A program made the translations under genes and the position numbers. A model generated the notes under the pieces. It was not told the DNA's origin. It did no database searches and was given only the letters and a program-made list of their open reading frames with translations. From positions 1 through 51,586 of the forward strand of contig NZ_JASBRB010000023.1 of the NCBI RefSeq assembly GCF_029960665.1: a stretch of 51,586 bases of DNA, written 5' to 3'. Of this stretch, positions 1 to 8,428 are shown in pieces; position 1 is the first letter of the stretch; each line of letters begins with the position of its first letter. This DNA comes from Pseudarthrobacter sp. AL07. Lineage in GTDB: Bacteria; Actinomycetota; Actinomycetes; Actinomycetales; Micrococcaceae.

Positions 1-830
1 CGGCCTCGGAAGTCACGCGCGCCAACCCCGGCTACACCCTGCATTCGGAAGAGCCTGATTGCGTCCTGCTGGTCAACGAGGCACGTATTCGGGGGTAAGG
101 CCCGAAGGTGGGGTTCGAGGTGGCTCTGGATTCCCCGGACCAGGACATCTGCAGCGACGATCCCGACCATTTCGTCCTCCACGAAAACGGCTTTGCTGAA
201 GGTGACGATGTTTTCGTTGCTCCCGTTGGCATCAAGGTACGCATGGCTGATGTGGACGGTTCGGTCGCCGTAGTCCTCAGGGCGCCACGTTGCGGTACCG
301 CCCTCATATAAGTCCCAGTCGATCACGAGCCGCTGAAGTGACTGAGGTCCGCTCGGGGCATGGCACCACGCCACGCCCGCAGGGCCGAATGAGGTGTCAG
401 GCAGGAAGCCGGCACCGTACAAGAGCGGGACGGCCCCTTCGAGGGTCCGCCGCGACGCGTCGTAGATGGCGTCCAGGTCAGAGCTGTCCCCCTGCCGTTT
501 AGAGCCGAGCTGAACGCGCACCGCGTCTTCAATCGCACGGATTGAGGAGGTGGCGGTATCGGCCAGCAGTTCGGCGAAGGATTCGATCAACGCTACTTCG
601 CGTTCTTCCTTGGCGGGGTCAGGAAAAGATTCTTCGCGTGATGCATCGACGCTCATTCGCAAATCGAGTACCCGGTTCATATCCGAACGGACATGCTCCT
701 CGGCCAGAGCCCGGGCAAGCATCCCGTCTCCGGACCGAATCGCCTCCACGATAGACGCATGTTCTGCTGCCGCGTTGCCGTATCCGGCAGGGGCTGCCCA
801 AATCAGCGGCCCGACCTCACCCTCCGGGGG
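1..830 (-). pseudogene. GntR-type FCD + cache-domain regulator, 5'-truncated, runs off left edge
   Basis: An open frame on the minus strand runs from an in-frame stop at 831-833 to the left window edge. Its first part (about 820 down to 650) resembles the last helices of an FCD ligand-binding domain (EHASIVEAI, then a GD and ARALAEEH segment). The rest resembles a cache/PDC sensor domain with the typical AYLDANGSNENIVTFSK and VGIVAADVLV strands. The winged-helix DNA-binding part expected upstream is absent, because at about 830 the sequence switches to a LacI-family fragment on the opposite strand. The upstream stop lies in that foreign sequence. I infer a truncated remnant of a GntR-family regulator with an extra sensor domain. 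The distal end is not visible. The domain calls rest on pattern recognition only. Confidence 0.6.
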
Positions 831-1069
831 TCATCTCGGCACTGAAAGACAGGAAAGTGGACATCCCTGATCAAGTGGCGGTTGTTACTTGTGAGGCTGT
901 CCAGCTGACACAACATCTTCAACCAGGCCTCACCACTGCCGGAGTCGCCATCGACGCCCAGTGCGAGGTCATGGCCGGTATGCTGATCGACGAAATCGAG
1001 GGCAGATCACTGAGCCGGCCGGACTTGCTCCGGCACCTGAACGTGAGGGAGTCCTCCTCTGCTAATTAA
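827..1069 (+). pseudogene. LacI-family regulator, C-terminal fragment
   Basis: The plus-strand frame reads GVISALKDRKVDIPDQVAVV, then PGLTT, then MLIDEIEGR and ends in VRESSSAN before TAA at 1067-1069. This is the recognisable tail of a LacI/GalR effector-binding domain: the hinge of the last subdomain, the PxLTT strand, and the closing VRESS strand. Roughly 80 residues remain of an expected 330-350, so the DNA-binding domain and most of the sugar-binding fold are missing. The fragment begins exactly where the opposite-strand FCD-cache fragment ends. No functional protein is expected. Its 3' end overlaps the end of the small opposite-strand gene by 8 nt. Confidence 0.6.
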
Positions 1070-1274
1070 GCAGGCGTTCCCGCGTCAGGCCGTAGGGGAC
1101 TTCGTCGCTAAGTACCACGGTGCACAAGTTCGGCCTGTGACGGGTGACCATAATGCCTTTGGTGCCGTCCACGACGGCGCGGGCTATGGCGATGCGTTCG
1201 GCTTCGGCGATGTGATGGTCCATAGCCGCTTTGCTCTCCGCTGTGATGGTCATGATCAATTCAGACGCTGCCAT
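1062..1274 (-). CDS. Small conserved hypothetical protein (70 aa)
   Basis: A 70-residue protein of unknown function starting MAASELIMTITAESKAAMD. The start at 1274 is chosen because AAGGAAG lies just upstream at proper spacing. A longer frame from 1436 has no such site and would run through the operator region. The sequence is mixed alpha/beta with no signal peptide or membrane segment and ends in a VPYGLTRERLLN motif. It is divergent from the MFS gene. A GGTATACC palindrome at 1301-1310 sits 27 nt upstream of its ATG, so it is probably controlled by the same GntR regulator. I recall similar short proteins in Arthrobacter but know no function. Confidence 0.6.
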   Translation of the reverse strand: MAASELIMTITAESKAAMDHHIAEAERIAIARAVVDGTKGIMVTRHRPNLCTVVLSDEVPYGLTRERLLN

Positions 1275-1300
1275 TGCTGTCTTCCTTTGAGTCGGATCGA

Positions 1301-1310
1301 AGGTATACCA
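1301..1310. promoter_or_regulatory. GGTATACC operator-like site A
   Basis: AGGTATACCA holds a perfect 8-bp palindrome upstream of the small minus-strand gene. It matches the FadR/FCD-type operator pattern (TNGTNNNACNA) and three other sites in this locus. Confidence 0.5.
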
Positions 1311-1392
1311 GAGGCTACCTTTGACGGCCGTTGCACCTCTTTCTCCAACCAGGTTTCTCCAACTTGGATGGATCGCTAAACAGTAGACTACA

Positions 1393-1408
1393 CTTTGGTA
1401 TACCAAAG
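1393..1408. promoter_or_regulatory. GGTATACC operator-like site B (16-bp perfect palindrome)
   Basis: CTTTGGTATACCAAAG is a perfect 16-bp palindrome placed between a probable -10-like stretch and the AGGAGG ribosome site of the MFS gene. A bound repressor here would block transcription of the transporter. It is the most complete of four copies in the locus. Confidence 0.65.
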
Positions 1409-1424
1409 CGTCTAGGAGGATCCG

Positions 1425-2765
1425 ATGTTGCACCAAGCGGAAAATGTATCAGCAGGCTCCCGTCGGATGATGATGTTCCGGAATTGGTGGCTACTCATCG
1501 CCATCACGCTCGTTGCCTTCAACCTTCGGCCAGCAATCACATCGGTGGCAGCAGTTTTAGAAGAACTCAAATCTGTACTGGGCTTGGACCCGCGGGCAGT
1601 TCCCCTTCTCGTGGCGCTTCCGGTACTGGCTTTCGGACTTTCTGCTCCTTGTGGACCGTGGCTCGCCCGCCGCGTCGGCCCTGCGCGTGCCATTGCAATC
1701 GCAATGCTCGCTCTCGCCGCCGCTTTGAGCGCGCGTGTTCTAGGTCCCATTGTCATGCTCCCCGGCACCTTTCTGGCCGGCGTGGCCATCATGGCAGCGA
1801 GCGTCCTGGTGCCCCAGGTGCTAAAGGCGAACCGCGGCACAGCGTGGTCAACCGGACTGTGGACGATGGGCATCGGTCTCGGTGCGGCGTTGGGGGCAGG
1901 ACTGACACAGCCTCTGCAGTACATGTTTGGAGGCAGCGTGACGTGGGCCCTTGCCGTCTGGGCAATACCTGCTTTGGTGGGTGCTCTTCTGATCCAATGG
2001 CATGGCGAGCCCGGCCCTTTACCAAAGGGCGCGGGTGGCCTGTCGCCGTTGACCCTGGCAGAGTCCGAAGATCCTCAGGATGCCGGAGCCGTTCCACGGA
2101 ATAACTGCATCGACATTTTGGCGCCTCAGCCGTTGCGGAAGCAGTCGACTGCCTGGGCTGTGACTGCTTTTTTTGGCCTGCAAGCCATGCTCTATTTCTC
2201 GCTCACATCGTGCTTGGCTGCTTTTCTCATCTTCAAGGGCATGACACCGTTCGCAGCCGCTGCATTTCTGGGGTGGTTCAACGTGGCCGGGCTGCCCGCT
2301 GGTCTGTTGGCCCCTGTGTTGGCTGGCCGCCGCAATCTCCTGGTATTCATGTCCTCCGGGTTAGGCATTCTGATGGCCGCAGTCCTGTTGATTATGCTTG
2401 CAGCACCTGCGCAGCTGCAGTTCGTTCTTGTGGGTCTCTTGGGCGTCGCCCAGGGCGCGGGATTCGGAGTTGCGATGACACTGATCGTTATTCGCTCGGC
2501 CGGGCCTCTGACTGCAGGGAAATTATCGGCCATGAGCCAGGGAATCGGGTTCGCCTTGGCTGCTCTGGGTCCCATAGGTGCCGCACTGCTTCTCGAATGG
2601 ACTCAACGCTGGGAAGCCCCCATTTGGGCGCTGGCTGGGGAAGCAATACTTCTTGCTGTAGCCGGACACTTTGCTGTAAAAGGACGCCTCACCTCCGTGG
2701 AGGTGAGCGAGGAAATGCTCCCAAGGCCAGGTCGGGCTTCTTCGGTACGAAGCGGCCTTGGTTAG
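1425..2765 (+). CDS. MFS transporter, CynX/NimT (cyanate/nitroimidazole) type
   Basis: A 446-residue integral membrane protein with about 12 predicted membrane helices. The N-terminal NLRPAITS (residues 33-40) is typical of the CynX/NimT branch of the major facilitator superfamily. These proteins are generally thought to move small anionic or aromatic compounds; the substrate here is unknown. The start follows TAGGAGGATCCG, a strong ribosome site. A 16-bp GGTATACC palindrome lies 17 nt upstream of the ATG, implying control by the neighbouring FCD regulator. It is divergent from the 70-aa gene and in the same orientation as the regulator and symporter operon, so it may export an intermediate or import a related substrate. 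Confidence 0.8.
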   Translation: MLHQAENVSAGSRRMMMFRNWWLLIAITLVAFNLRPAITSVAAVLEELKSVLGLDPRAVPLLVALPVLAFGLSAPCGPWLARRVGPARAIAIAMLALAAALSARVLGPIVMLPGTFLAGVAIMAASVLVPQVLKANRGTAWSTGLWTMGIGLGAALGAGLTQPLQYMFGGSVTWALAVWAIPALVGALLIQWHGEPGPLPKGAGGLSPLTLAESEDPQDAGAVPRNNCIDILAPQPLRKQSTAWAVTAFFGLQAMLYFSLTSCLAAFLIFKGMTPFAAAAFLGWFNVAGLPAGLLAPVLAGRRNLLVFMSSGLGILMAAVLLIMLAAPAQLQFVLVGLLGVAQGAGFGVAMTLIVIRSAGPLTAGKLSAMSQGIGFALAALGPIGAALLLEWTQRWEAPIWALAGEAILLAVAGHFAVKGRLTSVEVSEEMLPRPGRASSVRSGLG

Positions 2766-3019
2766 TAAGGTGGCCCTTCCCCCTGTTCATCGACTCGTCA
2801 GCACGCCCGGACATGGCGCAGATTGAACCGCAATGATCGACGGAACCCGATCGAGCTCCCACCGATGCAAGCGGTCCCAGGCCATGATGTGTCCGCTAAG
2901 AGGCGATGCAGGATGCCCGGATCCGGATTGTCCACCGACGCTTCCTGCCCCTATGCATCGTGGGATGCTTGATCGTCGGCGTCCAGCGGCCCCGGCGATG
3001 CTTGCGAAGGGGGTTGGCC

Positions 3020-3712
3020 GTGGCTGAAACGAGGCCTGAGGTTCCGAATGGAGAAGAGGCCCGCGCTGAGCTCGTTTATCAGTTAGTGCTGGAAGGTATC
3101 GTAACTGGCACCTTTGAACAAGGCATGCGCCTGCGGGAACGCGAACTATCGGAGAAGTAGCAGGTGTCCCGGATACCGGTGCGGGAGGCTATCCAGCGGC
3201 TGGAGCAAGACGGATTCGTTGCCACCTTTCCGCGGCGCGGCGCGGTGGTGCGGCGCCTGACTCTGGCTGATGTCAACGATCTTTTCGACGTCCGGCTTTG
3301 TCTTGAGACCTTCGCGGCGAAAGCGGCAGCCATGCGGGTTGCCGCCGACGTCTCTGCCGGGCGCTTACCTGAGCTCCGCTTACCTGAGCTCCTTGCGGCC
3401 TCGCGTTTGGCGATTGAAGAGGTCCGACCGCAGCAGATCTTGCTGCTCAGCAGTGAAATACATTCGGAAATCGTCCGGCTTTCAGGTAACCGCCTTCTGA
3501 TGGATTCCATGAAGCCGCTTCTTGGACGGATGCGCTGGATCTTCGGACTGGCGCAGAACCGGAGCAATGAGCTGCAACACGAAGAGCACGCGGCCCTGTG
3601 CAGCGCAATCGCCGAAGGCCGCCCAGACCTCGCCTACGCGCTTGCCTACGCACACATTGAGCAGAGCCGCGAGCCGGTGCTTGCCCAGCTCCGCGAGACG
3701 ATCGACCCTTAG
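3020..3712 (+). pseudogene. GntR/FCD transcriptional regulator interrupted by an in-frame amber codon
   Basis: From GTG 3020 (preceded by GAAGGGGG) the frame encodes a GntR winged helix and, after a single in-frame TAG at 3158-3160 (codon 47), continues in the same frame through VSRIPVREAIQRLEQDGF and an FCD domain to TAG at 3710-3712. The amber falls inside the recognition helix region, where family members read LSERxGVSRxPVREA. Codons 115-124 also carry an exact 15-bp tandem duplication (RLPEL twice). With one substitution reversed the protein would be about 230 aa, normal for the family. It is probably the regulator reading the GGTATACC sites. As written it is broken, unless the stop is read through or is a sequencing error. 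Confidence 0.75.
3362..3391 (+). repeat. 15-bp in-frame tandem duplication
   Basis: CGCTTACCTGAGCTC occurs twice head to tail, adding RLPEL to the FCD domain of the regulator without changing the frame. It looks like a recent slippage duplication. Confidence 0.85.
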
Positions 3713-3769
3713 GCCATTCCCACGGCAACTGGCTCCTTACAAGGGAATAGCAACTGGCTCTGGCCCGGA

Positions 3770-3779
3770 TGGTATACCA
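3770..3779. promoter_or_regulatory. GGTATACC operator-like site C
   Basis: TGGTATACCA, a perfect 10-bp palindrome, lies in the intergenic region ahead of the DUF3311/symporter operon, close to a TTGACT at 3789-3794 that could serve as a -35 element. Confidence 0.55.
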
Positions 3780-3894
3780 GAACTATTGTTGACTCCACTG
3801 AGAACGGACTCAAACAACAGGCGGTTCAACACTGGCGTCTCGTTTAGTTTGGGGCTTCCGCTCATAGTCCAACCGTCCGAATTTAGGAGTAATC

Positions 3895-4119
3895 GTGATC
3901 GGAAGTCGCTGGTCCTTGGCCGTGGCGATGGGAATCCCCGCGCTGGCAATACTTGTCGGAGTCCCACTAGTCAGTAACAACCCGAATACCATCCTTGGTA
4001 TACCAATGGTCTTTGCTTGGTTGTTTGCCTGGCTACCTCTGACGTCCCTGTGTTTCTGGGTCTCATGGCGCTACTTGGAACGCGCCGCATACGGTCGCTT
4101 GGAAGGAGAAACGGAATGA
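3895..4119 (+). CDS. DUF3311 small membrane protein, symporter partner
   Basis: A 74-residue protein with two hydrophobic helices (about residues 6-25 and 33-60). It ends in the SWRYLE segment typical of DUF3311 proteins, which are usually encoded directly before sodium:solute symporters. The GTG start at 3895 follows TTAGGAG. The stop overlaps the symporter start as ATGA (4116-4119), so the two are probably translationally coupled. The likely role, inferred from this pairing, is an accessory subunit of the transporter in the cytoplasmic membrane. The gene contains a TTGGTATACCAA palindrome in its own coding sequence. Confidence 0.75.
   Translation: MIGSRWSLAVAMGIPALAILVGVPLVSNNPNTILGIPMVFAWLFAWLPLTSLCFWVSWRYLERAAYGRLEGETE
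3995..4006. promoter_or_regulatory. GGTATACC operator-like site D inside DUF3311
   Basis: TTGGTATACCAA, a perfect 12-bp palindrome, is embedded in the codons for LGIP of the DUF3311 protein. It may be a downstream repression site, or coincidence of conserved codons. Confidence 0.35.
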
Positions 4120-5642
4120 TTGCGGTTGTTTTTTTCAGTATCATCGCTCTTTCGATCGGCGTGGCCTTGGCAGCGCGACGCGGCGTTACAACCCGCGGAC
4201 CCTTGGGTACGTTGATTGCAGGCCGCTCTCTGCCCGGCTGGCTGATCTTTTTCCTTGCAGTAGGCGAGATATACAGCGTCGGAACGATGCTCGGTTTCCC
4301 CGGCGGTATCTACGCGAAGGGAGCCTCATACGGAGTCTGGTTCATTGGATACATTCTCTTAGGCTATGTCTTCGGGTACTTCCTGGCACCTCTGGTCTGG
4401 CGTGCCGGCAAGGTATACAACGCGGTAACGGTGCCGGACGTCATGTACGGCCATTACAAGAACCGGCCCCTCGAAAAGCTGGCCGCGTTCACGTTCGTTC
4501 TGGCTCTAATTCCCTGGGCTGTGTTCCAGTTCGTTGGGCTGCAAACAGTTCTTAGCGGTCTCGGACTGCCGTTGAGCCGCCTCGGCATCATCGTCGGGTC
4601 AGCTGTGATCGCCTTCCTGTACGTAGCCATCTCCGGGATGCGCTCGACTGCTTTCGTCGCCATCGTCAAGGACCTGTTTATGTTCTTGGGAATAACCCTT
4701 GCCGGGATTGTCGCCGTAATTGCGGCCAAGGGGGTGCCCGGGATCTTTGAAGGGGTCGCCACGAGGCCGGACATGACCACGGTTACTGGCGGGGCTCTTA
4801 TCTTTGCAATGTCGACCATATTCGTACAATCGATTCAGTTTTACCTGACCTTTCCCGCGCAGTTCCTCTTCGCGGCAAAATCCGAAAGTTCCATCAAGAA
4901 GTCCGTTATTTGGATGCCCTTGTACATGCTTATGTACCCGCTGTTGGTATTCGCGGCGTACTACGGCATTAGCCACGCCCCGAACCTGTCGAAGCCGGAC
5001 GGTGTCTTCCTGGCGGTCACCCGGGATCTCGCCCCCGAATGGATTGTCGGCTTGGTAGCCGCCGGCGCCGGGTTGTCTGCCCTGATTGTTCTTGCAGGGA
5101 ACTCATTGATGTTTGGTGGAGTCCTCACCCGGAACCTCGTCCCGACACTCTCTAAATCCAAGTCTTCCCACAGTGTGAAACTGGTCATGGGACTTTTCCT
5201 GGTCTTCACAGCCACGCTGTCTACTTTCACTTCCTCAATCATGCTCACCTTCTTGAATCTGGCCCTGGCTTTGACGGCCCAGCTCGTCCCCGCATGGTTT
5301 GGTGTCATGTTCTTTAGGAAGTTCAAGGCCCCCGCCCTGTCTGCGGGCATCGTGGTCGGTTGTGCCCTCGTGACGTTCTTCTACTTTACAAAGCTTGTGC
5401 CCGGCAACATCAACACCGGACTCATTTCGCTGGCGGCTAATCTATCGGTTGTCATCCTCCTCAGCCTGGTGTTCAAGGGGGGCACGTCCGAACACCTGCC
5501 GGTTGCCATGCGGGCGAAAGACATCCTCGGCAAAGACGCTGAGAGTCTGAAACCTGTCCACGAAGGTGGCGACGAGGTCCCTGTTTCAACCGCCGGGGTC
5601 ACTGTTTCAAGTGCCGGCAGAGCCGTCAATAAGGAGGCCTGA
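4116..5642 (+). CDS. Sodium:solute symporter (SSS family)
   Basis: A 508-residue integral membrane protein of the SSS/PanF-like family with about 13 hydrophobic segments. It has the early RSLPGWLIFFLAVGEIYS and MLGFPGGIYAKG loops and the core SGMRS segment. It would import an organic solute with Na+ across the cytoplasmic membrane. The ATG at 4116 overlaps the DUF3311 stop and follows GAAGGAG; a longer frame from 4017 overlaps the upstream gene without support. The C-terminal 50 residues are polar. Its stop overlaps the next start as TGATG, so transporter and amidohydrolase belong to one operon. The substrate is unknown; the following enzymes suggest a nitrogen-containing compound. Confidence 0.85.
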   Translation: MIAVVFFSIIALSIGVALAARRGVTTRGPLGTLIAGRSLPGWLIFFLAVGEIYSVGTMLGFPGGIYAKGASYGVWFIGYILLGYVFGYFLAPLVWRAGKVYNAVTVPDVMYGHYKNRPLEKLAAFTFVLALIPWAVFQFVGLQTVLSGLGLPLSRLGIIVGSAVIAFLYVAISGMRSTAFVAIVKDLFMFLGITLAGIVAVIAAKGVPGIFEGVATRPDMTTVTGGALIFAMSTIFVQSIQFYLTFPAQFLFAAKSESSIKKSVIWMPLYMLMYPLLVFAAYYGISHAPNLSKPDGVFLAVTRDLAPEWIVGLVAAGAGLSALIVLAGNSLMFGGVLTRNLVPTLSKSKSSHSVKLVMGLFLVFTATLSTFTSSIMLTFLNLALALTAQLVPAWFGVMFFRKFKAPALSAGIVVGCALVTFFYFTKLVPGNINTGLISLAANLSVVILLSLVFKGGTSEHLPVAMRAKDILGKDAESLKPVHEGGDEVPVSTAGVTVSSAGRAVNKEA

Positions 5643-6838
5643 TGCAGCCAAACACCAGCCTTCTTCTCCAGAACGTCCGTCGCCCATCAGACGCCGGGCC
5701 GGTTGACATACAGGTCTCGGATGGACACATTGTGGCAGTCGGGAGGCTGCATCCCGGACAAACCCAGGGAGAAGAAATCGACTGCAAGGGCGCGCTCCTG
5801 CTGCCCGGGCTCGTGGACAGCCATTGCCATATCGATAAGACGCTCTGGAGCGGCCCGTGGATTCCGCACACCGCAGGTCCAAGTGTCGCCGAGCGTATAG
5901 CGGATGAAAGGCTCCGCCGCCTCGATGTTGGCTATCCGTCTCTGGACCGCATCACGGCACTGTTGGAGCAAATGTCCGCGTGCGGAACGACAAGCATCCG
6001 AACGCATACGGATGTTGACCCGGAAGTCGGGCTCAGCGGAATAGAAGCTGTGCAGAAGGCGGCATTGTCCCTTAAGGAACGCATCGACGTTCAGCAGGTC
6101 GCCTTCCCACAGCAGGGGGTCGTAACGCGCCCGGGAACAGCATCGTTATTGAAAGATGCCCTTGATATGGGAGCTACGGCCATCGGCGGCGTCGATCCGG
6201 CCGGCTTTGACGGCGACCCCAACGGCCAACTGGACGCCATTTTCAACATCGCCAGCAACTCCGGGTGTGACATCGATATCCACCTTCACGACCCAGGGGA
6301 ACTCGGCGTCTGGCAGGTACTACAGATCATTCAGCGGGCCAAGGGAATGGGTATGGAGGGCAGGGTCACGATCAGCCACGCATTCTGCCTTGCTGATATG
6401 CCCGCCCCTGTGCAATCCAAAGTATTTGATGGCCTGGCTGAAGCGCGCATTTCATTGACGACCGCAGCCGTCTTCAGCCGCCCGGTGCTGCCGCTGAAAT
6501 TACTTGCTGAGCACGGAATAAACGTCGGATGCGGAAATGACGGCATTCGGGACCTGTGGTCTCCCTACGGGAACGGCGACATGCTCGAACGTGCCATGTT
6601 CGTCGCCTATCGCGGAGATCTTCGCCGTGATCAGGACATTGAGGCGGCCTTGGACACGGCCACATATAACGGCGCGAAGATCCTGGGGCTCGAAAAGTAT
6701 GGTTTGGACGTCGGATGCAAGGCGGACCTTGTTGTGGTCCCGGCCCGCAACGTTGCTGAAGCTGTGGTGAGCCGTCCTCCGCGGAACTTGGTTGTCAAGA
6801 ACGGCCAGATTGTCATGAACCGGGGGTTCGGCGATTGA
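5642..6838 (+). CDS. Amidohydrolase, cytosine-deaminase-like (CodA family)
   Basis: A 398-residue metal-dependent hydrolase of the amidohydrolase superfamily. The metal site is visible: H61 and H63 in DSHCHIDK, a His in DIDIHLHD, a His in TISHAF and the Asp of GNDGIRDLWSP, an arrangement like cytosine/isocytosine deaminases. It probably acts in the cytoplasm, removing ammonia from or opening a ring of the compound brought in by the symporter. The start is preceded by AAGGAGG and overlaps the symporter stop by 1 nt. The family covers many substrates (cytosine, isocytosine, creatinine-like and atrazine-like rings), so the reaction cannot be fixed from sequence alone. Confidence 0.8.
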   Translation: MQPNTSLLLQNVRRPSDAGPVDIQVSDGHIVAVGRLHPGQTQGEEIDCKGALLLPGLVDSHCHIDKTLWSGPWIPHTAGPSVAERIADERLRRLDVGYPSLDRITALLEQMSACGTTSIRTHTDVDPEVGLSGIEAVQKAALSLKERIDVQQVAFPQQGVVTRPGTASLLKDALDMGATAIGGVDPAGFDGDPNGQLDAIFNIASNSGCDIDIHLHDPGELGVWQVLQIIQRAKGMGMEGRVTISHAFCLADMPAPVQSKVFDGLAEARISLTTAAVFSRPVLPLKLLAEHGINVGCGNDGIRDLWSPYGNGDMLERAMFVAYRGDLRRDQDIEAALDTATYNGAKILGLEKYGLDVGCKADLVVVPARNVAEAVVSRPPRNLVVKNGQIVMNRGFGD

Positions 6839-6881
6839 AGACTTGGAAAGTATTTTCGCCCACCGACGAAAGGACATATAA

Positions 6882-7868
6882 ATGACCCTTATTCTCACAG
6901 CGTCCGAGCTCCACACGCTAGCCGACATGCCCAGAACCATCAAAGCGGTAGAAAGTGCCTTTGCGGACGTATCAGCAGGCTTAGCGCATCAGCCGGCACC
7001 GGCTTCCCTTCGCCTTCCCTCATCCGGGGGCCGGTTCATTCCGATGTCGGCTTTATCTGAAGCCGACGGACTTGCATCAGTGAAGTTGCTCGCCGACATT
7101 CCTGGGAATTCCGATCGTGGGTTGCCGACGCAGCGGTCAACAATCGTACTCGTTTCCCGGTCCACGGGGGAGACACTGGCGATCCTTGACGGCCGCGTTC
7201 CCACTCGAGTCCGCACAGCTGCAGCCAGCGCCGTTGCCAGCAAAGTGCTGGCGCGGTCTGACAGTTCGGTCCTCGGGCTCGTGGGAGCGGGCGCCTTGGC
7301 AGTCGCGCACGTCCACGCCATGCTTGCCGTTCTTCCTATAAAAACAGTCGTGGTATGGTCTCGCACAGCTGAAACCATCGACGCGTTCAAGCGTCAGATC
7401 GCCGACCTCGAGCTGACGGTGGTGGTCGCAGCTTCTGTGCAGGATGTTGTGGAATCGGCCGATGTTCTGTGCACCCTCACTCCGGCTACGGAGCCGGTGG
7501 TTTTCGGCAAATGGTTCAAGCCTGGCCTGCACGTCAACGCGGTAGGAGCCCGTCCCCGCCCAGAAGATCGTGAAATAGATTCTGCTGGGATGGTTCGTTC
7601 CCGAGTATTTGTGGACAGCTTGCCGACAGCGACGACGAAGTCGGGTGACCTGATGATTCCTGTAAGTGAAGGGGTCATGAGCGTCGACGATGTGAGGGGT
7701 GAGCTCGGTGACGTTATCACGGGGAAAGTGCTGGGCCGGACCTCGAGGGATGACATCACGCTCTTCAACTCGGTGGGCATCGGAGTGCTGGACTTGGCCA
7801 TCGGCCGAATTCTTTACGACAGCGCCGTGGAGCAATCAATGGGACTTGAGCTGGACCTGAGTCTCTGA
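6882..7868 (+). CDS. Ornithine cyclodeaminase / mu-crystallin family protein
   Basis: A 328-residue NAD(P)-binding protein of the OCD/mu-crystallin family. The Rossmann motif GAGALAVAHV lies at about residues 128-137. The GRVPTRVRTAAASAVA segment is the family's substrate-arginine region, and the GARPRPEDREID loop is also present. Members are cyclodeaminases, ketimine reductases or amino-acid dehydrogenases acting on imino or amino acids. It follows the amidohydrolase by 43 nt with AAAGGAC before the ATG, so it probably handles the imine or amino acid released upstream. An exceptionally strong hairpin follows the gene. The substrate is not predictable. Confidence 0.8.
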   Translation: MTLILTASELHTLADMPRTIKAVESAFADVSAGLAHQPAPASLRLPSSGGRFIPMSALSEADGLASVKLLADIPGNSDRGLPTQRSTIVLVSRSTGETLAILDGRVPTRVRTAAASAVASKVLARSDSSVLGLVGAGALAVAHVHAMLAVLPIKTVVVWSRTAETIDAFKRQIADLELTVVVAASVQDVVESADVLCTLTPATEPVVFGKWFKPGLHVNAVGARPRPEDREIDSAGMVRSRVFVDSLPTATTKSGDLMIPVSEGVMSVDDVRGELGDVITGKVLGRTSRDDITLFNSVGIGVLDLAIGRILYDSAVEQSMGLELDLSL

Positions 7869-7934
7869 CTTTGGCGGGCCGGCTGCACGGTCCGACTGCC
7901 CCCGCATTCCTTCAGTCCTCATCGAAGACGGTGT

Positions 7935-7974
7935 CCCCCGGGTACGACGTGAAGTCTCACGTCGTACCCGGGGG
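7935..7974. terminator. 18-bp perfect hairpin after the OCD gene
   Basis: CCCCCGGGTACGACGTGA (7935-7952) pairs perfectly with 7957-7974 around the 4-nt loop AGTC. There is no T-run, as often seen in high-GC terminators. It ends the symporter operon, 66 nt past the last stop. Confidence 0.65.
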
Positions 7975-8428
7975 TCCTGGCGTCCCTCTTCGGTTGCCCT
8001 TGGCAAGGTCCATGATGGATCGCCTCCGATGGTGGCTATCGCTGCGCAGCGCTCGATCAGCCGGTCCTTGTGCAGCCGGTGGAGATGATGGGACGGTGAG
8101 CAGGTCCTGAGTTCTTTCAGCCGCCGGGCTCGATCGCGGCCCGGGGTCATATCGAGCTCCGGCGATAGGGCGGGGAAACCAGAGTCACCTGTTCAGGGTA
8201 GGACGTTGCTTGTCCGGATCAGGATGCCGTGGCGTTGTGTGACGTTGGCGTGGCTTCGCAGTCGATGTGCCTTGGCGAAGAGTTACGTGGCTGTTTGGGG
8301 GCATCCGGGACAACATCTCGGCCGGCGTTCGGTTACTCGAGAACGAGATCCTGGAGGCGGCGCGGGCATCTTTGATGAGTCAAGGCGAGTTGTTGCCAAA
8401 CTGGCGCCGGAGCTTCAGCATTGAGTGC
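7975..8428. other. Non-coding or degenerate stretch
   Basis: No convincing gene. A minus-strand frame crosses 7836-8150 but runs through the hairpin and has no recognisable domain. The stretch may be an old remnant. No promoter was identified for the gene at 8429. Confidence 0.4.

Noticed and set aside
3020..3712. Programmed stop-codon readthrough or pyrrolysine use at the amber codon
   Set aside because: No accompanying tRNA or context signal was seen; a mutation or sequencing error is simpler.
4411..4420. AGGTATACAA in the symporter gene as a further operator
   Set aside because: Only one half of the palindrome matches and it lies deep in coding sequence.
7836..8150. Minus-strand open frame of about 104 residues after the OCD gene
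   Set aside because: It runs through the perfect hairpin, overlaps the OCD 3' end, and has no recognisable domain or ribosome site.
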